NCBI GenBank assembly: GCA_011800805.1
Contig: MPNW01001352.1
Span: forward strand, 1 to 13,130
Source: Hirudo medicinalis
Taxonomy: Eukaryota > Annelida > Clitellata > Hirudinida > Hirudinidae
DNA length: 13,130 bases
Direction of reading: 5' to 3'
In this document: positions 1-9,010 of the stretch, piece by piece
Numbering within the stretch: the stretch's first letter is position 1
Layout: each line of letters begins with the position of its first letter
Notes under the pieces: generated by a model
Seen by the model: the letters and a program-made list of their open reading frames with translations, nothing else
What the model was told of the DNA's origin: nothing
Database searches by the model: none
Made by a program: the position numbers and the translations under genes

Positions 1-125
1 AGTCGATACAAACGGTTGTATTTAAGAAACAAAGCATACAATAAGTTCCAGTTGCTTTCTTTGTTCGGTTGCCAATTACTTCACTGGCTAACGATTATCC
101 AACTTTAAAGAATTGTGGGTGGTGG

Positions 126-160
126 TGATGATAATGACGATGACGATGACGATGATGATG
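126..160. repeat. (GAT/GAC)n microsatellite
   Basis: Tandem GATGAC/GATGAT trinucleotides directly before a candidate 3' splice site (cag at 182-184). It probably lies in an intron of the SAM gene. The purine-rich repeat leaves almost no pyrimidine tract before that acceptor. Confidence 0.8.
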
Positions 161-184
161 GCCGTTGTTATGGCAACGTTGCAG

Positions 185-288
185 GGGACTTAAAAGCCAG
201 CGAGATGATGATGGGCGAGAGAGAGAGGATGGATCTCATGCTCCAGGTCAAGTCTGGAAGGTTGTCAGTGTTCGAAGCGGTCCAGAGG
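185..288 (+). CDS. Probable upstream exon of the SAM-domain gene (3' boundary unresolved)
   Basis: After the acceptor ttgcag (179-184) an open frame reads a charged helix-like stretch, [20 protein letters not shown] and onward, that looks protein-like and not repeat-derived. Phase-0 donors that would match the next exon are gtcaag at 247, gtgttc at 268, gtccag at 280 and gttggt at 289. A better-looking donor, gtaata at 329, is in phase 1 and would throw the next exon into a frame closed at 848. I give 288 as a compromise end. Confidence 0.4.
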
Positions 289-2104
289 GTTGGTTTTTTG
301 GGAGATTGCTGGAAGAGATTATTCCGGAGTAATAATTCAATATTTTATTATATTATAATTTGATAATTCATAATTTGATATTGCTATCGATATTATGAAA
401 GTGATGCTATATTATTCGTGTCGATATTATGAGAGTGATTTTATATTATTCGTGTTTTATTCACCGTAAAAATTAGCAGTGACTAGGTTGAATATTTTAT
501 CGATTTGCAGGTAAACAGCTACAGATGCAACACGGTTGGTTTACGAATGTCATGGGTGACATCATCATCATCATCGTCATCGTCGTCGTCGTCGTCATCG
601 TCACCGTCATCGTCATCGTCATCATCATCATTATCATCATCATCATCGTCGTCGTCGTCGTCATCATCATCATCATCATCATCATCGTCGTCGTCGTCGT
701 CATCATCGCCATCTTTCCAGGCGAACAACAATCAGGACATCCAGCAACAACACATGGCCAAATCCAGATCGATGGACGAGCAGAATCTCGTTCGGCATCA
801 GCATCATCATCACCACCACCATCAGCATCATCGTCATCACAACCATGACCACCGTTGTCATGGAGACAGCTCGGTCACGTCGGCATCGCCGCTGGCTTCC
901 AGGAGATTCGAGCGCTTGCGACTTCCGCTTCTCTCGACCAGCGATCGAAATCGAAACCAAGATTTTCCGGCTGACACTTCCGTCAAATACGATTCCCAGA
1001 AGTCTTCGCCACCGCCGCTTCCGCCACTGCCGCCGTCGGCCATCATCGAGTCGCTATCGGCCGAGCGCCTCCACCCGAGTCGTCATCATTACCATTACCG
1101 AAACGATGAGGAGGAGGAGGAGGACGAGGACGACGACGACGTCATGCGCATGTCTGCAAATCATCATCCGCCGGATGTTTTGGCTGACCATCCGACCTAT
1201 CATAATTACCGCCGTCTCTATCATCATCATCATCAACATCATCTTCATCATCATCATCATCCACATCAGCGTCACATTCATAGGCTTTATCATCGTCATC
1301 ATCATGGCGAGGATGACGTCATAGGGAGCTATCGATGCCCCCTGTGTTCTGTGCGTAAATCGAGGAGCCTCCATTTGGCCGCGCCCAGGGGTGACGGGGC
1401 TCCCCACACGCCCCCCTCAAGGGCTTGGATGGAATGGGACTCCACTGAAGAGCTGAAGACGCTCAAATTTCTCAAGCAATGTACCGCCGAAAGATTGAAG
1501 GTATGGAGAGTCAGTAGCAGGTGCTAGGAGTGATGATGATGATGATGAATACGACGATGATGATGGTGAATACGATGATGGTGATGATGATGATGGTGGT
1601 GGTGATGACTCTCCACCCACTCATCCATCAGTGGAGTGTTCAATTTATGTAGCGCCCAACTCACTCGCACGATAACGTGATAATAAGTGGTACGTAAATT
1701 GGAATAAAATTATCATAAATTATCATAATCAAATCCACAAATCCGACCAGGCCCCGAGAATGCTCAAAGCCCACGACGACCTACGAGCATGCGTTGGCGA
1801 CATCAACTTCATGAACCACCAGCGACAGGCGGTAGCGGCTCCCGACTGCGTGCCGTCGGCCTACCAGAAGCTTGCCTACAGCCCTCACTTTGCTTTTCAC
1901 TCTCTCTACCAGCAGTATCATTATCATCATCGACGTCAAAATTCACTGCCGTCGTCGTCGTCATCCTCGTGTGACGGATGGAACGACGTCAAGAGCGATT
2001 CGAGATCATTGCAGGGTCAGAGGTCAGGCACGATGGTTGACCTTTTCAAGAGGATTGGACTCCAGGTATATTAAATTAATAATAATAATAATAATAATAA
2101 TAAT

Positions 2105-2158
<54 letters not shown>

Positions 2159-2719
2159 AACAATAATAATAATAAAATAATAATAATTGGAATTTTATCT
2201 TATTTAAACGACCAAGCGATATCAGAGCGACCTCAGGCTTAATGTATTTCTGGAACGCACCTCTTGATTTTTAAGCACCTCTTTTTACTGCCCCTATCTT
2301 GTACTTAATGTGATTACATCCTTTATTATGAGCTGCATTCAGTCAATTATTAATCCATCCATCTAGCCATCCATCCTTCCTTCCATCCATCCATCCATCC
2401 ATCCACCCACCCATCCATCCATCCATCCATCCACCCATCCACCCATCCATCCATCCATCCATCCACCCATCCGTCCATCCGTCCATCCATCCGTCCGTCC
2501 GTCCATCCATCCATCCATCAATCAATCCAACAGCATCTGACGGAAAAGTTTCTTGCTTGTGGCAAAAGCAGCCTGGATGAACTGATGGAGTTGAAGGGAG
2601 ATGACCTCGTTAAACTCGGGGTCAGGGACGAACTGGACAGGGTCAAGCTGTTGACAGTGGCTCAGTTTGTGGTCGACTGTCGCCAGTACTTCGGTACAAT
2701 TGCTCTGACGAGCGGATGA
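185..2719 (+). CDS. SAM-domain protein with Ser/His-rich low-complexity region (3' part of gene)
   Basis: Proposed coding exons are 185 to about 288 (end unresolved), 721-1500 (or 511-1500), 1751-2065 and 2534-2719. The last three join in phase 0 at gtatgg and gtatat donors and cag acceptors, and end at TGA 2717-2719. The C-terminus, from [10 protein letters not shown] across the last junction to [10 protein letters not shown] and on to FVVDCRQYF, reads as a SAM domain: [20 protein letters not shown] has the usual helix, 'LxxLKxxDLxxLGV' signature and closing helix. SAM domains are protein-protein, sometimes RNA-binding, modules. N-terminal to it lie an acidic run, a PPPLPPLPP stretch, a CPLC motif and long His runs. 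I do not recognise the family; GAREM-, ANKS- or BICC1-like scaffolds are only loose analogies. The 5' end is not in view. Confidence is high for the last two exons and lower for the first. Confidence 0.7.
511..720 (+). other. Optional poly-Ser segment (alternative 3' splice site) or intronic (TCA)n
   Basis: Two acceptors in the same phase flank this stretch: gatttgcag ending at 510 and ctttccag ending at 720. The 210 nt between them are 70 stop-free codons, over 50 of them Ser (TCA/TCG), contiguous with the downstream coding frame. Use of the first acceptor would add a poly-Ser tract; use of the second would leave it in the intron. Sequence alone cannot decide. Confidence 0.5.
560..715. repeat. 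(TCA/TCG)n compound microsatellite
   Basis: About 155 bp of TCA and TCG triplets in alternating blocks. The block pattern gives Ser in one + frame, Ile/Val in another and poly-Asp on the minus strand, which explains several long but meaningless open frames here. Confidence 0.95.
721..1500 (+). CDS. Large low-complexity exon of the SAM-domain gene (His-, Pro- and acid-rich)
   Basis: The exon begins after ccatctttccag (709-720) and ends at AAG before the donor gtatgg (1501). The 260-codon frame has His-rich blocks around 799-861 and 1219-1308 (runs of up to seven His with Gln, Arg, Pro), a Pro-rich block at 1003-1038, Glu/Asp runs at 1108-1140, and a CPLC motif at 1336-1347. The frame stays open to 1527 and continues in phase into 1751. 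His runs are encoded by CAT/CAC mixtures, so drift of a CAT microsatellite inside coding sequence is a likely origin. Poly-His tracts are known nuclear-speckle targeting or metal-binding elements; here that is only a possibility. Confidence 0.65.
1531..1609. repeat. (GAT/GGT)n microsatellite in intron
   Basis: GATGATGATGG-type triplets begin 30 nt after the donor at 1501 in the intron between the His-rich exon and the next one (1501-1750). Confidence 0.9.
1643..1658 (-). mobile_element. Possible SINE 3'-tail fragment
   Basis: The + strand ATTTATGTAGCGCC is shared with the SINE-like element at 8700-8895. Read on the minus strand, GGCGCTACATAAAT resembles the GCGCTATATAAAT tail of many tRNA-derived SINEs, and beyond it lies a CAC/CAT microsatellite (1531-1609), as is usual for SINE 3' ends. 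No tRNA-like head is visible here, so this is at most a 3' fragment. Confidence 0.35.
1751..2065 (+). CDS. Penultimate exon of the SAM-domain gene
   Basis: It lies between ccgaccag (acceptor, ends 1750) and CTCCAG|gtatat (donor at 2066), phase 0 at both ends, 105 codons. It reads from [20 protein letters not shown] through a Tyr/His-rich patch ([14 protein letters not shown]) and a short Ser run to the first SAM helix, [11 protein letters not shown]. Mixed codon use and correct phasing make this a well-supported exon. Confidence 0.8.
2078..2187. repeat. (AAT)n microsatellite
   Basis: About 110 bp of AAT/ATA triplets begin 12 nt after the donor at 2066, in the last intron of the SAM gene. Confidence 0.95.
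2353..2527. repeat. (CCAT)n tetranucleotide microsatellite
   Basis: About 175 bp of CCAT with CCAC, CCGT and CCTT variants end just 6 nt before the final-exon acceptor (acag, 2530-2533). The pyrimidine-rich repeat may serve as the polypyrimidine tract of that acceptor. The minus-strand frame reads monotonous Met-Asp-Gly-Trp and is an artefact. Confidence 0.95.
2534..2719 (+). CDS. Last exon of the SAM-domain gene (SAM domain core and stop)
   Basis: It starts after aacag in phase 0 and gives 61 residues to TGA at 2717-2719. It holds most of the SAM domain ([20 protein letters not shown] and the following [10 protein letters not shown] helix). The protein ends about 20 residues after that helix, so SAM is C-terminal. 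Confidence 0.85.
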   Translation, partial: HLTEKFLACGKSSLDELMELKGDDLVKLGVRDELDRVKLLTVAQFVVDCRQYFGTIALTSG

Positions 2720-2832
2720 ATATTCATAATTTAATTTCCTCATCATTATAATATTACGAACTAATATCAATATTAATATTACGATTCTAATTAATTTTTC
2801 GAATATTTCAACCGTAAAGAGGTCAAAATAAA
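2720..2832 (+). other. 3' UTR of the SAM gene with poly(A) signal
   Basis: AT-rich sequence after the stop. A canonical AATAAA lies at 2827-2832, about 110 nt downstream, and is a plausible polyadenylation signal. A second AATAAA occurs at 3102-3107. Confidence 0.5.
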
Positions 2833-2956
2833 TATCTCAAAATGTTCGTCATTAATCACGAATCTGCCAACACAAATGCTTCCTTAAGTAAGCCAGTATT
2901 TTCAAATTTTTGAATCGACCTACTTATTCCTGATAGGTTCAGCTCAGACGATCGGG

Positions 2957-3010
2957 AGCCAATCAGCGGCAGTCACGCTCTCACGTGATGTTTCCAGTCA
3001 GACTGCCAAT
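2957..3010 (+). promoter_or_regulatory. CCAAT / E-box cluster, promoter-like
   Basis: AGCCAATCAG at 2957-2966 is a textbook NF-Y site. TCACGTGA at 2981-2988 is a palindromic E-box of the USF/MITF/TFE type. A second CCAAT lies at 3006-3010. This is the only GC-richer, motif-dense patch between the SAM gene and the first visible PLOD exon. No matching first exon is found before 3597, so which transcript it would drive is unclear. Confidence 0.4.
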
Positions 3011-3298
3011 GGTCACGAAGAAAGTTGAATTAACAAATTGAAGAAGAAAAAAGAAAAAAAGAAATAATTATTTATTTTTTAAATCTAAAAATTCGTTCGA
3101 AAATAAAATCTTCATAAATAATTATGAAATTATTTTCCTCCATTTTTTCGGTTGGCGGATTGAGTCGAGTTGGTTGGAACACTGCTTCTCAACTTGAAGA
3201 TTTTCCAAGATTGGAATCCTTGTTTGTTTTTTTTCCCGCTGTCAGTTCGTTTTCAAATCTTCAATTTAGAAGAGGAGGCATTTTTCTGACAAATAATT

Positions 3299-3344
3299 TA
3301 TTATTATTATTATTATTAATGTTGTTATTATTATTATTATTATT

Positions 3345-3430
<86 letters not shown>

Positions 3431-3541
3431 ATAGTATTCTTATTATTGTTGTTGTTGTTGTTGATATTACTAAGTATTATTATTACTATTATTATTATTA
3501 TTATTAATCATCATCATCATCATCATCATTATTTTTATTAA
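3299..3541. repeat. (TTA)n/(TTG)n/(TCA)n compound microsatellite
   Basis: About 240 bp of TTA, TTG and finally TCA triplets just upstream of the first visible PLOD exon. The poly-Leu frame that crosses it is an artefact. The rest of 3011-3298 is AT-rich and shows no convincing exon. Confidence 0.95.
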
Positions 3542-3596
3542 TCATCATTTGTCCACATTATCGCTTTTAAAATCATCGTCAAACACTCGTTCCCAG

Positions 3597-4609
3597 TTAC
3601 GACCTCATCTTCGCGGTCGACTCGTCAGAGCTCCTGAAAAAGTTCCACGCGTTCAAATCCAACGTCGTCTTCTCCGCAGAGTCCTACTGCTGGCCCGACC
3701 CCGACCTCGAGGTGAGCAGGAGAAGCCCGACCCCCTCTGCAAATGCTTTTTATGCTAATCACTTCTACTATTGTTAATGACCTGCACGGCCCGCATTTGC
3801 ATGTCATGAATAATTCATTTCCTCCAGGAATACTATCCTACCGTCAGCGTCGTGGAGAAGAGATACCTGAACTCTGGAGGTAAAAACGACAAGTTACGTT
3901 GCATTACGTTCTGAGGTCGCCAATGTCGGCGACGACACGTGTCGTTACATTTGTCGTGTCGATGCGAGCTAGATCGATTAATTACGCGACAACGATTACG
4001 CGACAATGATTACGCGTAATGATTGACTTACAGCTTTCATGGGTTACGCGCCCCAGCTGTACACCATTGTGACGAGCTCGAACATCGAGGACCATGACGA
4101 CGACCAACTCTTCTACAGCAAGATCTTCCTCGAGCAGAGGGTGAATTACTGATGACGATGATGACAATGGTGGTGATGGTGATGATGATGATGATGATGG
4201 TGGTGGTGATGACGGTGACGGTGATGATGATGATGGTGGTGGTGATGATGATGATGGTGACGGTGATGATGGTGGTGTGATGGTGATGATGATGATGATG
4301 ATGATGGTGGTGATGATGATGGTGGTGGTGGTGATGATGATGATGACGGGAATGATGATGGTGGTGATGATCACTAATTAATATCTTGTTAATGATTGTA
4401 AAGAAAAATATAATCAAAACTGATTTAAAAATAAGTTCACAGGTGCTCTGCACTGTCAATTCATTCAAATTCACTCTTAGTGAGCCAGTTAATTCACCGT
4501 CGATTCATTGATAATTCACCGCCAGACGAATTAATTTCCAGGCCTCCCTTGGCATCGTCCTCGACACTCGGAGCATCCTGTTTCAGAACCTCAACGGAGC
4601 TTTAGGTGG

Positions 4610-4640
<31 letters not shown>

Positions 4641-6349
4641 GGTGGTGGTGTTGATAATGCATATTGATAAATGCATGAGTAAATGTTGCTTTTGTCATTG
4701 TTGACAATGTCATTGGTTATATTGTTGATGTTGTTTTGTTATTATTATTATTAGCATTATTATTAATATTAATGTCTTCAACTGATATTTTTAACTCCAG
4801 ACGAGTTGACGATCAAGTTCGAAGAGAACAAGACCTCCCTGTTCAACTTCGTCACTCAGAACTCACCTGCCGTCGTCCACGGCAACGGGCCCGTCAAGGT
4901 GCCTGCCGGATTAAAATCATGATAATGATTGCAATCTTCAAGCTCATTAGTTATCAAAGTTATTATTAAACCATGCTTCACTAATTTCTGGTCACCTTCC
5001 CAATTCAGGCCCACCTGAACACCCTGGCCAATTACATCCCCGACCAATGGTCTCCCACGAGGGGCTGCCTCGGCTGCTCGGTCGACACCAGGTCCCTGGA
5101 GGGAGTCAAGGTGGATTAACGTTGTTGACATTTTTCGAGGCTTTGTTAAGAAAATATATTTAACGTGGTGATTGATTGATTGATGTTATTTTAATTTATG
5201 TTATTTTCATGCTACTTTCAATCGTTCGTCCGTCCATTCCAGCCCGAAGACTACCCTCGGATATTGGTGGGCATCTTCATCGAGCAGTTGTACCCCTTCG
5301 TCGAAGACTTCTTCGTCAGGTTCAACTCGCTCAGCTACCCGAAAAAGAGCCTCCATCTCCTCATCCACTACTTTGTGAGAGTGTTTCGTGCGTGCGTCAT
5401 TATCGCTCGTGATTAATATTCGTTATAAGCAGCATAATTTATAATGATTTAAATATAATAATAATAAGAATGATAATAATTGGGATATTTTATTATTGGC
5501 GGTGATTAGTGGAACGAGTGCAGATCTAGATTTGATCGGTCGTTTTGAATTTCGTTTTGATTGATTTTCAATCGACGATTGGTTGACCGGTTTTCAATCG
5601 ATCGACATCAACCTGCTTTACCAACAGGATGACTTTTACGCAAAAGACGTGGAGGAGTTCGTGACGAACCACGGAGGGGAGTACCGGTCCGTCCTCGTCA
5701 AGACCAACGCTCTGACCGAATACGAGGCCAGGAAGCTCGGAATGTATTCGTTCACATTTATTCCTTCTTTCATTCAAGTTTATGCTAATTTATTCGTTCA
5801 TTCAAACTTATGCTAATTTATTCGTTTATTCAAATTTATGCAAATTTATTCGTTCATTCAAATTTATGCAAATTAATTTGTTGGTTATCGGTCATCAACC
5901 TACTTAATATTTATTTTATGTTCGATTTGCTGAGAATCCACATTTGAACTGATCAGTGGCTAAAAATGTTTCTAAATTACGATAACAACAATACTGGTTG
6001 GTTTGAAGATTCGGAGGTTATGTCGAAAACTTATGAACGTATAATTTGCATAATTTATGCATTTAATTAGTATCACATCAATTTAGTTAGTATTAAATTC
6101 TAATTAAAAATTAATCAATTAATTAGCTAATTATTAATTTAGTTATTTAATTCTAATTAATTTAATTAGCATTTAATTCCCACCAGCAACGAGAGTCTGA
6201 AGCACGACGTTGATTATTATTTTTCCCTCGACGGCGACGTGCAAGTCGAGAAGGAGGACCTGTTACAACTCCTCGTCCAGAGGAATCGGTGAGTCCAGCT
6301 TCTCTGTGTCGCCAGAGGTTATACAACAGTCGTTAATTATTAGTTAGTC

Positions 6350-6389
<40 letters not shown>

Positions 6390-7124
6390 ATAATAATAAT
6401 AACATTAATAATAATAATAACATTAATAATAATAATAACATTAATAATAATAATAACATTAATAATAATCGTTGATAATTTGAAGTTCCGTTGTGGCCCC
6501 GTTGCTCGGGCGGATGGGCAAGATGTGGACCAACTTCTGGGGGACGGTCAACTCCGACGGCTACTACAAGCGCTCGGAAGACTACTCGTACATCGTCCAG
6601 AGGACCAGGGTGTGAGTTTTCGGCCGCCTCGGATTTTTTGTCGAGCCCTCGTTATAATTAACAAGGTCAATTGATGGGCTAATCATTCGATTTTTGGATG
6701 TGCAAAACGTTTTAAGCAAATTTGATTCCCTCGCAAAAGACTTTCTCCTCTGTCGGGAGATGTTGTCGATGCAACTCTCTCTGGAAGAGTCTGACTTTAA
6801 TTCTGTCGTCGTTCTCTGACTTTGTGGAGTGTCGTCCTCTTACGTGTCGATGGTTGTTGACGATCATTGTCGGTGCCCTTGCACAGGGGTCTGTGGAACG
6901 TGGCTTACGTGTCGGGGGCCTTCCTCGTCCAGCGCCGCCACCTGAAGGTCGTCCAAGACTTCGAGATACCCGAGGGTTTGGATGCGGACGTCACCATCTG
7001 CGCCAAGTTCAGGGCCCATGTGGGTTGACTTTTTTTTTGTTTGTTGTTAAATTGAATAAAATAATTTTGTTGCGAGTAACATCAAATTTGTTTACCAACT
7101 TCTATTATTAACATTATTATTATT

Positions 7125-7178
<54 letters not shown>

Positions 7179-8977
7179 ATTTATTGTTATTGTTATTATT
7201 ATCATTATTATTAGTTGATTAAAAAAATATTAAGTATCCTGAAGGAAGAAGTTGATCAATCATTTTGATCGGGTTAATCGTACTGATTAATGAGTACTGC
7301 TCGATATCATCGCTCACGTTTGTACTGCAGTACGTCTTCATGTACGTGGACAACCAGGACTACTACGGGCACCTGGTGGACCCCACTGACTTCGAGACAA
7401 CACACCTGCACAACGACCTCTACACCATCTTCAGCAACGCTTATGTCAGTAACTCGTCTGCAGATTTCAATGCATCGCATCCTAATGTAGTTGATAGTTT
7501 GTTGTCAATGCGTTATACATTTGTTCGTGACACGTCACATTCATTTTCACGTCGTTGTCGGATTCATCGAGCTGAAACGCTTGCATTCTTCTTCATCATA
7601 AAATATTTAACGTAATGCACTTCATTACAGAGTGTAAATGTAACCCTTACTTTCATTCAAATTACATTCATGCCTTCCATGGAATTGTTAACCCTAACCC
7701 TAACCCTTCCACTCGCAGACCTGGGAGAAGAAATACATCAATCCGGAATACTTCCAGGTGCTCCACAACACCTCGTTCGAGGACTTTGCACAGGTGAGGC
7801 TGTCGATCGTTCGCTTCGGTCTTCCTATCGTTGTTGTTTTGAATTCGGTCTCACGTGCGCTCGTCAAAGTGAGGTCAGCGTTGTCATGAGGTCATCGTTG
7901 TCATGAGGTCATCGTTGCCTTGAGGTCATCGTCGCTTTGAGGTCAGCGTCGCTTTTTGTGCTTTCAAATCGGGCATCAGTCGTCGGTCGGTGCAGAAATA
8001 AAGACATTTAAAATTTATAAATTGCCATTTTGCATCAATTAATCGTTAAAATTCACGGAATTGCGAATTGCCGGCAGACGAGACATTCCAATTAGTGCAT
8101 TTAATTATGAATTATGAGTTATGAATTAATCGTGGCTACCGACCTTTCAAGACTTGTTGCGAATCGCTAATCATTCGAGTCGTTTTTGATCGGGTCATCC
8201 TTCGGTCAGCCCTGTCCCGACGTCTTCTGGTTCCCGATCGTCACGGACAAGTTTTGCGACCACCTGGTGGAGGAAATGGAAAACAACGGGGGGTGGTCTG
8301 GAGGAAAGAACGAGGTGACGTTGTTACATTGGTGCTTGCTATGTTATTACTGACGTTGCTTGTAATAATCGAAGTGTACTTAATATTTATAATAATAATA
8401 ATATATTATTACATAACTATTACAATTAAATATAATAACAATATAATTATTAATATAATAATTACAATTATGTTATAATTATGGTTACGTTGTAACTATG
8501 ATATTTATATTTAATAATTGTATTTAATAATTTATTATAATTATATTTAATAATTTATTATAATTATATTTAATAATTTATTATAATTAATAATTTATTA
8601 TAATTATATTTAATAATTTATTATAATTATATTTAATAATTTATTATAATTATTATCTAATTGTAAATATAGTATATTATATTTGTGTGTTTAGCCGATA
8701 TTTTGAGTGCCTTTTGTATCCCAATGGGATGTGAAGGCACTTTTCAATCGATCTACCATTTATGTAGCGCCCCTACCCGAGGGCGCTCCCTGGCGGTGCA
8801 GGGCTGGGTTGCGAACACGACGCATTACGACTGTTACTATTACGACCGCATGCAGGAACGCAACCCATTCGGCCAACCTGCAAGCCAATATTAATTATGA
8901 CTATGCATCGCACATTACACTAATGATGTAATGATTACATGTAATTACATATAATTAGCTGAGCAACTAATCGCCAT

Positions 8978-9010
<33 letters not shown>

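Larger units (their letters stand above)
3597..5110 (+). other. PLOD: PLOD glycosyltransferase-domain exons (visible exons 1-6)
   Basis: Exon 1 begins with one nucleotide completing a codon, then [10 protein letters not shown]. In LH3 the Mn2+ motif is D-S-Y-D, so the first Asp must lie in an upstream exon ending in phase 2. Further family landmarks are SAESYCWP (its Trp matches LH3 W145, important for glycosyltransferase activity), [30 protein letters not shown] and VHGNGPVK (its His matches a Mn-binding His of LH3). These suggest, but do not prove, that glycosyltransferase activity is retained. Exon 6 carries GCLGCSV with two Cys. Confidence 0.85.
5243..7793 (+). other. PLOD: PLOD accessory-domain exons (visible exons 7-13)
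   Basis: From [20 protein letters not shown] through [46 protein letters not shown] and [15 protein letters not shown] to FEDFAQ. This is the GT-like accessory domain between the two catalytic domains, and it aligns with human PLODs nearly without gaps across junctions (e.g. [15 protein letters not shown]). Introns after 5743, 6288 and 6611 are in phase 2; the others here are in phase 0. The acceptor before 6486 (tttgaag) is weak, without a pyrimidine tract and directly after an AAT repeat, but phase and alignment require it. Confidence 0.85.

Noticed and set aside
185..328. Ending the first SAM-gene exon at the good-looking donor gtaata (329)
   Set aside because: The phase-1 end would enter the next exon in a frame that closes at 848, inconsistent with the long downstream frame, unless an unseen exon intervenes.
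497..731. Minus-strand poly-Asp and poly-Met/Thr frames
   Set aside because: They are complements of the (TCA/TCG)n repeat and have no independent support.
2343..2525. Minus-strand frame with Met-Asp-Gly-Trp repeats, resembling a repeat protein
   Set aside because: It is the translation of a (CCAT)n microsatellite; a real repeat protein would show codon variation and flanking coding sequence.
3124..3507. Open frame starting MKLFSSIFSV and ending in poly-Leu, as a possible PLOD first exon with signal peptide
   Set aside because: Half of it is translated TTA/TTG repeat. The only tempting donor (gtcagt at 3241) gives phase 0, which does not fit the phase-2 junction required at 3597, and no PLOD N-terminal motif follows.
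3982..4474. Two minus-strand frames rich in Ser/Pro/His/Ile
   Set aside because: They are shadows of the (GAT/GGT)n intronic repeat and the overlapping PLOD exon.
6401..6470. CRISPR-like regular repeats
   Set aside because: The 18-bp units are directly contiguous AT triplets without spacers, in a eukaryotic intron.
8685..8931. Short + strand open frames in the large PLOD intron
   Set aside because: They cover the SINE-like element on the other strand and lie between two firmly phased PLOD exons.
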